DNA from: Prorocentrum cordatum
Lineage: Eukaryota; Sar; Dinophyceae; Prorocentrales; Prorocentraceae
NCBI GenBank assembly: GCA_963575745.1
Contig: CAUYUJ010015296.1
Coordinates: 253,259 to 278,258 of the forward strand
Length of the DNA stretch: 25,000 nucleotides
Direction of reading: 5' to 3'
This document shows, piece by piece, positions 1-8,463 of the stretch (its first letter is position 1; each line of letters starts with the position of its first letter). Under the pieces are notes generated by a model. The model saw only the letters and a program-made list of their open reading frames with translations, did not search any database and was not told the DNA's origin. A program made the position numbers and the translations under genes.

Positions 1-175
1 CCCGGGACAGAGGCGGAGCAGTGACCCCGCGCTACAGAACAAGTCCTAGGGCCTAGGGAAGGGTCGATAGCTCGCGAGCACGCGGGTGGAACACATCACG
101 ACGTTGAGGGCAGTGGTGTCGTACGCATAGCTTGGTCAGTCGCCTGGCCATCATAGGGTGAACGCTGTGTCATCC
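1..175. repeat. Left-edge copy of the 250-bp satellite unit
   Basis: The first 45 bases (acagaggcggagcagtgacc followed by ccgcgctac) resemble the unit heads at 1053 and 1318, where a similar GACAGGGTGGACAGTACC and CCGCGCTA occurs. Around 115-170 there is a GGTGTCGTACGCATAGC stretch like the short internal repeats of the array at 804-1575. It is probably the cut end of the same satellite array, separated from the rest by simple repeats. The similarity was judged by eye. Confidence 0.5.
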
Positions 176-179
176 CTTC

Positions 180-240
180 CCCCTTGCTCTCTCTCTCTCT
201 CTCTTTCTCTCTTTCTCTTTTTCTCTCTCATATATCATAC
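180..240. repeat. CT-rich microsatellite
   Basis: This is a nearly pure pyrimidine run of CT dinucleotides with a few TTT interruptions, ending in CATATATCATA. It has no coding content. Confidence 0.95.
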
Positions 241-258
241 CGGAAAAAATCCCAATCA

Positions 259-358
259 GGGATATAGGGCTAGGGGGCTATAGGGCTATTGAGCTACATG
301 GCTATAGAGCTATAGGGCTATAGAACTATTGGGCTATTGGGCTATAGGGCTATAGGGC
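259..358. repeat. GGGCTATA-type minisatellite
   Basis: About twelve head-to-tail units of 8-10 bp with the consensus GGGCTATA or GGCTATTG cover the interval. Units vary by one or two bases (GAGCTACAT, GAACTATT), which suggests slippage followed by point mutation. Confidence 0.9.
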
Positions 359-474
359 ACCCCCCGGGCACCCCCCGGGCACTCGGGCGTGCAGCGAAAA
401 TCGGCGGCCAACCTCACCCCCGGGCACCCCCGGGCACCCGGGCACCCGGGCGTGCACCGGAAATCGGCGGTCTC
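356..474. repeat. Duplicated GGGCACCCCC segment
   Basis: Two consecutive copies of about 55 bp each start with GGGCACCCCCC-type repeats and end in GGGCGTGCA followed by ATCGGCGG. The first tail reads GCGAAAATCGGCGG and the second CCGGAAATCGGCGG. Inside each copy there are two to four short CCCGGGCAC units. Confidence 0.85.
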
Positions 475-660
475 TTTTTCTCTCTCTAATATATATATAT
501 ATATATAAATATATATGTAGACATACATGCGTTGTCCGTCTCGTTCCTTTACGACTTCGCGGTTTCTCTAAGTTTATGTTTTTCTTGTTTCTCTCTCTCT
601 CTCTCTATATATATAACTCTCTCTCTCTCTCGCTTATCTCTCGCTATATATATATACACA
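474..660. repeat. CT and TA microsatellite cluster
   Basis: Three CT runs (near 474, 588 and 617) alternate with TA runs (near 489, 605 and 645). About 75 bp of ordinary sequence between 515 and 588 separates the first two blocks. Confidence 0.9.
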
Positions 661-803
661 TAAATTGACCCAGACATATCTGCATTGTTCGTCTCTTTCG
701 ACTGCGCAGTTTCGCAGGAACAGGAGCACGAGCAAGAGGAGGTGGAAGAAGAAGACGTGCACATTGTTGCTGTGATTGTGAAAGCATCGGGTTGTACCTT
801 GGC

Positions 804-1575
804 GCTGCAGGAAAGCACTGCGGTGGACTTTATCCTGGGCCAGAGAAACCAAGAATTGCAACTAACTTACGTATTGAACTTGATACCGTTGTGGGCCCGC
901 TACGACTTTCCGGTCGGTGCTCCCCGTCGGGGCCTCGGAGGCATACACAGGCTCTGTGGTGTACGCATACGTGTGCACAAGCACTTTGGTGAACGCAGGC
1001 GCAAGTGGCTGGGGTGCATTCGGTTGCCACTGGCGCTGTGGTGCATAAAGGCGCTGCGGGCCCAAAAAACAAGGCGGACCGTGCCCCAGGCCAGAAACAT
1101 CAACAATCGCAAATCATTTACAGATTGAATATGACAGGCTCGGGCCTACAATGATTCTCCGGAGCTTGAGTCCCGGCGAGACCTTGTGCGGTGTACACAG
1201 GCTTTTTGGTGTACACAAGCATTGTGGTGGTCGCAGTCGCCAGGCGATGTGGTGCACACGGCTGCTGTGGTTGCGCAAGCATCATGTTGTAGTACAGGCG
1301 TTGCGGTGCACGCAAACGCTGCGGGCCTGAAAGACAGGGTGGACAGTACCCCGCGCTAGAAGATATCGAAAATCAAGAGCAGCTTACAAACTGGATTTAA
1401 TACGTTCTGGGCCACCACGGTTCTCCCGAGTTTGGGCATCATCGGGATTGTGGTATACACAGGCGCCGTAGTGCACGCGGGCGCTGCCGTGTGCACAGGA
1501 ACTTGGTGCACACGGGCGATTTTTCCAGCCAGCGCTGCGGGCACGCATCAGGGTCTGCACGCCGCGGCCTCCGTT
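804..1575. repeat. Higher-order satellite, three 216-265 bp units
   Basis: Unit heads reading GCTGCRGG start at 804, 1053, 1318 and 1534, giving periods of 249, 265 and 216 bp. Each unit begins with about 100 bp that aligns between copies: the GAAACCAAGAATTGCAA, GAAACATCAACAATCGCAAA and GATATCGAAAATCAAG segments, followed by TTACNNANTGNA and a CTCCGG or CTCCCG block. This is followed by 100 bp or more made of short 20-25 bp repeats around GTGGTGTACACAAGC. A frame on the plus strand runs through 685-1128, but it crosses repeat boundaries and is not credited as a gene. Confidence 0.8.
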
Positions 1576-1675
1576 TCCAAAGGAGATCCGGTAAACCCAG
1601 AGGAGGTGGTAGATCCTGGGAATCCTGTTTCTTTTTAAGAAAGGGAACGCAAGTTATGTAATCTAGCTGGCGATG

Positions 1676-1925
1676 GGTCGACGACGGCGAACACGGAACC
1701 GCAAGACCGACAACCCCGCCCGAACGACTGGCGGCGACGAGGCGGCGACGGGGCGGCGACGGGGCGGCGACGGCGAGCACGGAGCCGCCAGGCCGACAAT
1801 CCCGCCCATACGACGGGCGGCGACGACGCGGCGACGAGGCGGCGACGAGGCGGCGACGTCGCCGCCAGACTGGCAACCCCGCCCAGACGACGGGCGGCGA
1901 CGGGCGGCGACGGAGCCGCCAGACA
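1676..1925. repeat. GGCGAC minisatellite in three larger units
   Basis: Runs of GGCGAC and GGCGACGG (1727-1775, 1815-1860, 1892-1912) alternate with a spacer containing CCGACAACCCCGCCC, CCGACAATCCCGCCC or CTGGCAACCCCGCCC. This makes three units of roughly 90 bp. The arginine- and alanine-rich frames that cross it on both strands are repeat translations, not genes. Confidence 0.9.
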
Positions 1926-1977
1926 GAACCCCCACAGTATCTTTGAACACCGAAACCCTAAGTGCAAGCAATGCTTT

Positions 1978-2096
1978 TCGGGAGTATACATGTAAGTATA
2001 TGAATGTAAATATACGGGTAGATGTATATAAATGTAGATTATATGTGTATATATACATATATATACATGCATGTCCTCATATGTGTATGCCTCTCC

Positions 2097-2131
<35 letters not shown>

Positions 2132-2395
2132 CCCCCCCTTTTTCCTTCACGTACACACACACACTCTCTCTCGCTATAAATATATGTATATTATATATAT
2201 CGTTATCTTTCTCTCTCTCTCTCTCTCCCTCTCTCTTGTTCTTCTTATCTCCAGATATGTATGTATGTATGTGTTTGCCTCTCTCTCTCTCTCTCTCTCC
2301 CGTGTTCTCTCTCTCTCTCTCTCTGTCTCTCTCGCGCTTTTTGTTTTTTTGTCTCTCTCTCTTTCGCTCTCTCTCTCTCTCTGTGTATTTCTCGT
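1978..2395. repeat. Compound TA/TG and CT microsatellite
   Basis: An AT-rich part (1985-2085, many TATATA and TGTATA words) is followed by CT runs at 2099-2128, 2162-2175, 2210-2240, 2280-2300 and 2308-2390. Short ordinary segments interrupt them. The block is almost entirely pyrimidine on the plus strand in its last 120 bp and ends at TCTGCCAG, a good match to an intron end. Confidence 0.95.
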
Positions 2396-2402
2396 CTGCC
2401 AG

Positions 2403-2472
2403 CCTTTGCGACCAATGAACGATGGCGCAGGAATCCGAAGATTCGCGTCGCAATTACTGCGCCGACGCTGAC
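2403..2472 (+). CDS. Possible internal exon after the CT block
   Basis: The pyrimidine-rich tract ends in TTTCTCGTCTGCCAG, and 70 bases later GAC is followed by GTGAGAAG, so both edges fit splice consensus sequences. One frame is open across the whole piece and reads FATNERWRRNPKIRVAITAP. The stop in this frame lies just beyond the candidate donor. I recognise no family. AG dinucleotides are common, so the acceptor match alone is weak. This is a hypothesis about one exon, not a gene call. Confidence 0.2.
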
Positions 2473-2825
2473 GTGAGAAGGAATTCATTTTGTATTCGAG
2501 CTGTTGTGAAAGTGCCGCGTGTTGGTGGGCCTGGGCATCAAAAAGCATGAGCCTTAACGCTATCAGCTGACCCTGGACTGTCCCACAGGAAGCTGAGCGG
2601 CACCGCCAGATCGTCACGAGGGGCAGCGATAAGTGGAGGTAATTGCGGCGACGACGACGACGACGTCGCAGTCCAATGCGTTTTGTCACAGTCGTGCGGC
2701 GGAGGCGGTTGTATTGGCATTCTCCCTTGAGGGCCAGACCCCGATGAACTTCCCTACGTTGTGCCTCGTCAGTTCCTTGGGTGCGAGGCCCGTCACGGCT
2801 GAGTGTGTCCCCCATTGCTGGGTGA
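2473..2825. other. Unassigned interval
   Basis: Ordinary complexity sequence containing a short GAC run near 2648-2666. Open frames exist on both strands (a long minus-strand one continues leftwards into the CT block), but none shows a motif or codon bias that stands out. Confidence 0.5.
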
Positions 2826-3023
2826 CGGGAGGCCGCCTGGCTGCGTGGGATGTGTTCCGTGGGGGCGAGGTGCACAGATTGCCCTCGCTGCTACACTCGA
2901 GATCTCATTTGCCACAAGGGTCTGGACTCCTGGGGCCACGTATTCAAGAGGCTTACCCGTTCCGCCGACCTCCAGAAGAGGAGATGTGTGGCCTGCGATT
3001 TCGTGCTTCAGAACACCAAGACG
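2826..3023 (+). CDS. Possible Cys-rich exon, zinc-binding pattern
   Basis: The frame that opens after the TGA at 2823 reads GMCSVGARCTDCPRC, then a CHK segment, and then QKRRCVACDFVLQNTKT near its end. That gives one C-x2-C-x2-C cluster, one isolated Cys and one C-x2-C pair about 35-45 residues apart, a spacing compatible with zinc ligands. Third positions are about 72 percent G/C from 2850 onward, against about 52 percent for the competing plus frame. ACG is followed by GTGAGAG, a good splice donor. The acceptor is unclear, because AG at 2829-2830 has only a weak pyrimidine tract. No family was recognised. An ATG at 2850 could be a start, but the protein would be only 70 residues. Confidence 0.3.
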
Positions 3024-3216
3024 GTGAGAGTGCGAACGTCACTTAATCCCAAAGGGTCTTGAATCAACCCCCGGGCATTAATGGGAAAATGCATATGTTT
3101 CCGCCGGCTTACTGACGGATGGGGAGCCCGAAAATAATTGGAAATGAATTATTCTCGTCGGCGGATGCATGAGAGGTCATGAGAAGTGCTCAAAAATCCC
3201 ATCGCTCAACGCCTGG
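3024..3216. other. Unassigned AT-richer interval
   Basis: Single-copy looking sequence with GGGAAAATGCATATG and GGAAATGAATTATTCTC. It would be the start of the intron if the exon at 2826-3023 is real. Nothing else was identified. Confidence 0.4.
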
Positions 3217-3425
3217 CGGCCTCCTCCTCCTCCTCCTCCTCCTCCTCCTCTTCCTCCTCCTCCTCCTCCTACTCCTCCTACTCCTCCTCCTCCTCCTCCT
3301 CCTCCTCTCCGACACACCACCGCCACCGCTGCTGCGCGCACTGGAACATGCACCGCGGAGGCCTGAGACGACGACGGAGGGGAAGGAGGAGGGAGGGGAA
3401 GGAGGAGGAGGAGGAGGAGAGACGA
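3217..3425. repeat. CTC tract followed by GGA tract
   Basis: An approximately 90-bp (CTC)n run with CTT and CTA variants (3217-3306) is followed by 55 bp of mixed sequence and then an imperfect (GGA)n run (3374-3421). The two tracts are complementary in sense and could pair as a foldback. Poly-Pro, poly-Leu and poly-Ser frames here are repeat translations. Confidence 0.95.
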
Positions 3426-3598
3426 GTTCCTATTCCCCGCCGAGAGCTTAGAGGGGTGCATCATTAAAGACCCTCTGCGGTTACAAACCTACTGGACATG
3501 AGCGACTTCCCATACAAATGCTGTCTGTAGTAAGGTTCTAAAAGTGGTTCGCAAGAAAGGCCAGCGGGGCCGTCGCCAGCCCCAGAACCCGTGACTGT

Positions 3599-3790
3599 TA
3601 TGGTCTCCCGTGCGGTCTGGTTTCCCGTATGGTCTCCCGTGTGGTCTTCCACACGGTCTCCCGTATGGTCGCAAGCATCGTTTGCCGTATGGCCTCCCGC
3701 GTGGTCTTTTGCATGGCCTCCCGTGTGATATCCAATACGTTTGACCCTATGATCTTTCGTATGCCCTCCCGTGGTCTCTCGCACGTGCAA
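3599..3790. repeat. GTATGGTCTCCC tandem repeat, about 15 bp unit
   Basis: About twelve degenerate copies of CCCGTATGGTCTCC are arrayed head to tail. Variants include CCCGTGTGGTCTTCC, GCCGTATGGCCTCC and TTCGTATGCCCTCC. Divergence grows towards the right end. Confidence 0.85.
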
Positions 3791-3859
3791 GACAGTGCTC
3801 CCCGAGCAGTGCTTGCGGCTCGGGCTTCGTGCTTGGCTCACTTGAAAAATTGGGCGGGT

Positions 3860-4250
3860 CTGCCCGGGATTTCCGACGCTCCCGCCCCTGTGGGCGATCG
3901 TGGGCGCCACATCCCTTGGGTGGGTCCGCCGAGATTTCGCCCGGTGCCCTCCCGTGGACGCCTCGTGGGCGCTCCTGGGCGCCCCGTGTGCCGGGTGGAT
4001 CCACCGAGGCTTCGCCCTGGTGCCCCCCCGCGGGGCGCCTCGTGGGCGCCCTGCGTCCTGGGTTATGTCCGCCGAGGTTTCACAGGAGGCCCGCCCGCGG
4101 GCGCCTCGTGGGCGCCTCGTGGGCGCCTCGTGCCCCGGGTGGTTCCACCGAGGTTTCGCCCGGTGTCGTCCCGTGGGCGCCTCGTAGGCGCCTCGTGGGC
4201 GCCCCGTGACCCGGGTGGCGCCTCGTGGGCGCCCCGTGCCCTGGGCGGGC
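3860..4250. repeat. Tandem repeat, about 75 bp unit, GGGCGCCTCGT subrepeats
   Basis: The landmark CCGAGRTTTCGCC (or a variant) occurs at 3929, 4004, 4072 and 4148, giving periods of 75, 68 and 76 bp. Each unit ends in one to four copies of GGGCGCCTCGT. A minus-strand frame of 263 residues crosses the array, but the periods are not all multiples of three, so its apparent peptide repeats shift out of register. I do not call it a gene. A short related GCCCACGAGGT repeat lies at 5679-5710. Confidence 0.85.
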
Positions 4251-4254
4251 AACA

Positions 4255-4465
4255 TGGGTTACGCCGCATAGCTTACGCCGCATAGCTTACGCCGCACAGC
4301 TTGCCCCGCACAGCCTGCACCACATAGCTCGCACCACAGAGGCCACATCGCATAGCTCACACTACCTGTATCACACCACTTAGCTTACACAGCGTATTTC
4401 ACACCACATAGCTTACACAACACAGCCAGCACTGCATATCTTACTCTGCACAGCTTGCACCTCCA
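4255..4465. repeat. 17-18 bp tandem repeat, CACCACATAGCTTACAC
   Basis: About twelve units follow the previous array directly. The left units are nearly identical (TTACGCCGCATAGC three times) and the right ones are more degenerate (CACAACACAGCCAGCACTG). The reverse complement of the unit resembles the GGTGTACGCATAGC words near 120 and 960. Confidence 0.85.
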
Positions 4466-4703
4466 CAGTACAATGCTTGGGCCCAACGCTGGCTACGGAA
4501 TGCTATTTTCACGTGTTTCGTACGCTGTTTCAGATATTTTGCCGCCAGGGTGTGCTTGCCACTTGAGGCAGTCGTCGGAGGCCTCCCGGGACGCTCTGCG
4601 GGCGTCTTCGGGGCCCCTCGGCCGTCCTGGGGCAATCCTGGATGCTCGTGGTGCCTCTCTGGCGCGCGCTGGAGCCCCTCTCGAGCCATCTTAGAGGGCA
4701 CCT

Positions 4704-4796
4704 TGGAGGAGGAGGAGGAGGAGGAGGAGGAGGAGGGGGGGGAGCGGGGGGAAGAGGAGGAGGAGGAGGAGGAGGAGGTAGAGGAATGGTGGATCT
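4704..4796. repeat. GGA/GAG microsatellite
   Basis: A polypurine run of GGA triplets with one GGGGGGGAGCGGGG interruption. On the minus strand it is a pyrimidine tract ending in CTCCTCCAAG, next to an open frame continuing to about 4441 (KMAREGLQRAPERHHEH part). This could be an intron end and an exon, but the evidence is too thin for a separate call. Confidence 0.9.
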
Positions 4797-4884
4797 GGAG
4801 GCTCTGAGGGCCGGGAAGGTGCGTTGAGGAGCTCGCCCAATTGGCCCCCCCCCCAGGCTCCCACACCCCACGTCAAACGGCATG

Positions 4885-5075
4885 TTGGACGCCAGGGGCA
4901 ACGATAATGATAGTAGCGATGGCGCCGATGTTGGTGACGGCGATGCTGATTACGTCCATGTGTCGGTGATGGAAGCGATTGTGTTGATGACGGGGGCAAT
5001 GGCTACGATTGGCGATTGCGATGACGGCGGTGATGCGATGTCGTTGGTGAAGGTTGATGGTGATGAAGTGTGCGC
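4885..5075. repeat. Degenerate GATGNN repeat
   Basis: The words GATGGC, GATGTT, GGTGACGGC, GATGAC, GGTGAT and GATGAAG recur every 6-9 bp through the interval, typical of an old GATGRY hexamer-like array. A very similar array in the opposite orientation lies at 20618-20780. Open frames rich in Asp (+) or Ile/Ala (-) result from it. Confidence 0.75.
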
Positions 5076-5480
5076 GCAGAAATTTAATACACCAGGCAAG
5101 CTCAGCTTTGACAAACACATGACTGTTCACATGTGTTTGAACAGATCTATCTTGAACCGCTTCGATGGCCAATTGTTTTCAAAAGTTTTCGATGCGCGCG
5201 TGGCGGCGCACGCGTCTGGCCCCCATGGTATGATTCGGTACGGATTCGCGCAGTGGACGCATGTCAGATCAACGAAGGAGCATCGCGTGGTAAGATAAGA
5301 AAGCGGATTCTGCGCGGAGTTGCAAAAAAAACATACGAATTTCCTTTGACTTTTTGATGTCGTTATACTGACGCGCGTGAAGAACGATTGTGCTTGATAT
5401 GGCTTCGATATGTTCGCGCGTGTGGACTTGGTGTTCTTTTGAAAGGGAGTTGTGTGAAATGACCTTTGAGATAAACGGGT
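5076..5480. other. AT-richer module with GCGCGC words
   Basis: This stretch has clusters such as GTGCGCGCAGAAATTT, GATGCGCGCGTGG and TTCGCGCGTGTGG separated by A/T-rich sequence, including AAAAAAAACATACG and CTTTGACTTTTTGATG. It also holds a perfect 8-base inverted pair, ACATGACTGTTCACATGT. Two minus-strand frames stay open over much of it (one of 280 codons spans 5127-5969). They overlap in different registers, and the plus strand is G/T-rich, so lack of stops on the minus strand may be compositional. Compare 20190-20560. Confidence 0.45.
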
Positions 5481-6080
5481 GATTGCACATGGTCGCATTC
5501 GACTGGGATGAGGGAAGGCGATACAGACTTGGCGGGGACGGAATGAGTTCATTCGCAGTGAAGTCTTTGATGGCGCAGACGTATATGTCGTCTGCGGTGC
5601 CCCAGAGGGTACCAATAACCCTGGATGGGGGAGGGTGGAGGAAACCAGGCGAGCACCCAGCACTGCCACCTTGCACGAGGTGCCCACGAGGTGCCCACGA
5701 GGCGCTCGTGGATAGGCACCGGGCGAGCACCCATGCGATTGTTCAGAACCCAAGTAGCAAAGCCTGAGTGCAAGCAGGGTTTGGAACTCAGGACCACTTG
5801 GGTTTCGGAATGGGCCTCGGGGTTCTTCGGGTCCTTGCGTGGGCTCCTCCTCCGATTTCCCTTGTCCATCCAGGCGCCGACAGTCTCGGATACCACACCG
5901 CATCGCACTCGAGATCCAGCAGTCGTCGCCACCGCCCGCCGCCACCCACCAGCACAAATCGTTTCCCAATCATCCTTAGGCGGGCACTCGTCCTTGAATA
6001 GAGCATTCCTGCTCCCTTCCCTCCTTCCCTCCTCCTCGCTTTATCGTCGCATGTTCCCCCCAACCCCTCGCTCATGATCC
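5481..6080. other. Unassigned interval
   Basis: Moderately complex sequence with a short GCCCACGAGGT duplication (5679-5710) and a pyrimidine-rich part at 6010-6070. No convincing gene, RNA or repeat family was recognised. Confidence 0.4.
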
Positions 6081-6081
6081 T

Positions 6082-6510
6082 TGGGTGCCACCAACTGCGC
6101 AGCTTGGAGGTCCAGCGGAGTGCGACCTTATTCCGACCCGAGCTACTTCTTCCCCCCCTGCGTGGTGCCAACTGCGCAAAGGCCGTCACAGGTGTGAGCT
6201 TGTGGTGGGCTCATCGGCGTGCCGATTCCCCTCCCTGCCTGGTGTTGTGGAAGTCGATTACTGGAGAGGAAGCATGCTGCCAAAGAATTTCCATATGTCT
6301 AGAAAATGTTTCAATCATGTTTTAAATGTGTAAAAACATGTTTGAAACATCTTTAGAACACGTTTTCACGTTTTACACCGTTTAACCACACATTTCAATG
6401 ATAGGGTTGTTCGAGTGTCCATTGTCATGGCATCCACAAGCCTGGTGCCAACTGCGCAACGGCCGTCACGTTCGTGAGTTCGCAGGGGATTCGGCGGGGT
6501 GCGTTCTTGT
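6082..6510. repeat. Direct repeats around TGGTGCCAACTGCGCAA
   Basis: A segment starting TGGTGCCAACTGCGCAA and continuing through GGCCGTCAC, GTGAG and TCGGCG occurs at 6164 and again at 6445 (about 60 bp each, imperfect). A shorter relative, GGGTGCCACCAACTGCGCA, is at 6083. The two longer copies flank the AT-rich island at 6282-6400. The 18-mer TGTCATGGCATCCACAAG just left of the last copy (6423-6440) recurs exactly at 21075-21092. Confidence 0.7.
6282..6351 (+). repeat. AT-rich dispersed repeat, copy 1
   Basis: The 70-bp segment aligns over its whole length with 19945-20013: both have TTTCCAT, TGTCTA, ATGTTT, CATG, TTTAAA and finally CATGTTTGAARCATC, at matching spacing. It is much more AT-rich than its surroundings and contains nested near-palindromes (AAACATGTTT). 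AT-rich palindromic words continue to about 6400. Confidence 0.8.
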
Positions 6511-7325
6511 CCGGATCCAAACTGGCCTTCCCCTGCGCGGGCGCTGCCAGCTGCGACCAGTGCCCCTTGGCTCTGCCGCGAGACGGGGCAGGACTGGCAC
6601 GGTGAGAGCCCTTACGTTGTGCAAGGCGCGTCAGCCTGCATAGTAATTTCCGGCCGAGTGTTCAACGACGCGATGGATTTCGGGGTGGCGTTGTCACCCC
6701 TCAGTGTGGGTGAACGCTGCAGAACCATTTGAGCTGCGCTGATTTTCCAGTGGCATTGCGGGCGCGAGACGCCATCCATCCACGTAGCTGCCAGAAGGTA
6801 CAAGAGATGCGATCACGAACTGTGACGACATACCAACTCCCGCCCGCCTTCCATGCGCGGATATGTTGGAAGTTCCAGACTGTCGGGCAAGGTGTTGTGA
6901 TGGGGCCACAGTGGAGGATCCACTTTGATCACAAGCTGCGCTCCACCTGTGCAGCGGCTGGAAGTTCTCAGCTTCGGCCATGAGGAAGTCTCAGGCGAAA
7001 CGCCTGGGCCGCCGTACCGACGCGTCTGCTGGTGCGATGGTGCGGAGTTGCTTGCAAGGACGAGGGATGGACGAGGAGGAGGAAGAGGAGCGGGACGATG
7101 GCTGGCGCTTTGGTTCGTCTTGCTCCAGTGGACCCATTAACACCGCGAGAGACCAGCGGGCCGAGGAGTCAGCAGTAACGAGGGTCACGGGGCCATCGCA
7201 CCAGGACTCGCTCCCAAGGTCCCCAGCGGTCTTCTCAGGCCACCCGAAGGCGCAGGCCCTCCGAGGCCCTCCTCGGCCCCCAGTGGAGCTCCGAAGCCCC
7301 CTCGGGTCATCCGAGATCCCCCAGA
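6511..7325. other. Unassigned interval
   Basis: Ordinary GC-rich sequence. Short frames are open on both strands, but I see no domain, codon bias or splice structure that singles one out. The right 100 bp is rich in CCTCGG/CCGAGG words before the GAC tract. Confidence 0.4.
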
Positions 7326-7327
7326 GC

Positions 7328-7408
<81 letters not shown>
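7326..7408. repeat. GAC/ACG trinucleotide repeat
   Basis: A nearly pure (GAC)n run of about 27 units with a single GAT interruption near 7361. It reads as Arg, Thr/Asp or Arg/Val runs depending on frame, and creates false open frames. Confidence 0.98.
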
Positions 7409-7554
7409 GCGGCGTGCGAAGCGCCCGGTTCCAACGGACGGCTACCAGGCGATCAGCCCCTTCGTCCTCGGCTCGGCTCGGCGGGTCCCGTGGATCGCGG
7501 TGCGGCCCCGACCGCTCGCGGCCTGCAGCCCTAACCGCTCGCGGCCTGTGGCTC

Positions 7555-7876
7555 TATCCGGCCCCCTCCTCTCCTGCTCTCCCCCCCGCTCCCCTCATGA
7601 TTCCTTCCTCCTCCTCCATCCCTGCTCCGTCTCCATCCTTCCTCCTCCCACTCCCCCTCCTCTTCGTGCTGCCGCTGCCCACCCCTCCCCCCTCCTGCCG
7701 TCTACCTTCTCCTTTCCCTGCCTCCTCCGCCTTTCACCCTGCCTTTCATCTTTTCCTCCCTTCCTTCTCATCCTTCCATCCTTTTATCCTTTCCTCCTTC
7801 CTTCCTTCCTTCCTTCCTTCCTCCTCCTTTCCTTCCTAATTCCTCTCCCTCCCTCCTATCTTCCCCCTCTTCTGTG
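7555..7876. repeat. Long polypyrimidine tract with CCTT tandem core
   Basis: About 320 bp of C/T-rich sequence with few purines includes a (CCTT)n run at 7794-7822. It ends in TTCTGTGGGCTGGCGCCAG. The structure could form triplex DNA or be the tail of an intron. Following it, a plus frame open to 8205 has no recognisable domain. Confidence 0.9.
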
Positions 7877-8344
7877 GGCTGGCGCCAGAGACTGCTCTGG
7901 CTGGCCCCCCGCCCCAGCAGAGGTCAGGACAGGGCGCTGGGGGCCTCAAGGGCGATGCGCTGCGACGCATGTTCTGGAGGTGTGGGAGAAGGGCTCCCCA
8001 ACTCGGCGGCGAGGGGGGGAAGCTAGAAGGAGAAGGCCCTCGCGAGAGGCGGCGGGGCTGCCCAGAAGCCCTCGGGCCTTCTCAGAAGTTGTTTGTTCTG
8101 TGGTGTGCTCGGGGAGAGAGCTCTGAAAGCTTCTCAGCACAACGAGGGGTGGAGGGCACCCGAAGCTGCGGGGGGAAGGGGGGGGCGACACTGAGGCACC
8201 ACTGAGGTACGACTTCCGACTGGGGAAGGGGGGAGACCGCCACGCCACCAGGGCACCACCTCCAACGGGTGCGAGCGCCGTCGGAGGTGGTGGCATCCTC
8301 GGCACGGCAGGCCACCAGAGATGGGCGTGCCAGGCGGCACGCGG
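7877..8344. other. Unassigned interval
   Basis: Sequence of normal complexity, G-rich on the plus strand around 8005-8030 and 8168-8190. Several short open frames occur and none was recognised. Confidence 0.4.
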
Positions 8345-8436
8345 TGGCTTCCCCCTTCTCCCCCTCCCTCTCCCTCTCCTCCTGCTCCTCCTCCTCCTCC
8401 TCCTCCTTTTCCTCCTCCTCCTCCTCCTCCCCTGTC
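8345..8436. repeat. CTC microsatellite
   Basis: Imperfect (CTC)n and (CCT)n with CCCTCT and TTTT interruptions, followed at 8450-8463 by CTTCTCGCCTGCCAG, a good intron-end match. Two plus frames are open after it, with GC3 of about 73 and 77 percent, so no exon frame can be chosen. Confidence 0.95.
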
Positions 8437-8463
8437 CTCTGATGCGGTCACCCCTTCTCGCCT

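Noticed and set aside
3464-4255. 263-codon minus-strand frame with repeated peptides
   Set aside because: The DNA repeat periods (75, 68, 76 bp) are not all multiples of three, so the frame is not maintained across units as expected for a repeat protein.
5127-5969. 280-codon minus-strand frame
   Set aside because: Another minus frame is open over the same DNA and the plus strand is G/T-rich, which depletes stops on the minus strand. No motif was recognised.
7326-7408. GAC run as an Asp- or Arg-rich protein region
   Set aside because: A pure trinucleotide repeat in all frames on both strands, with no flanking domain.
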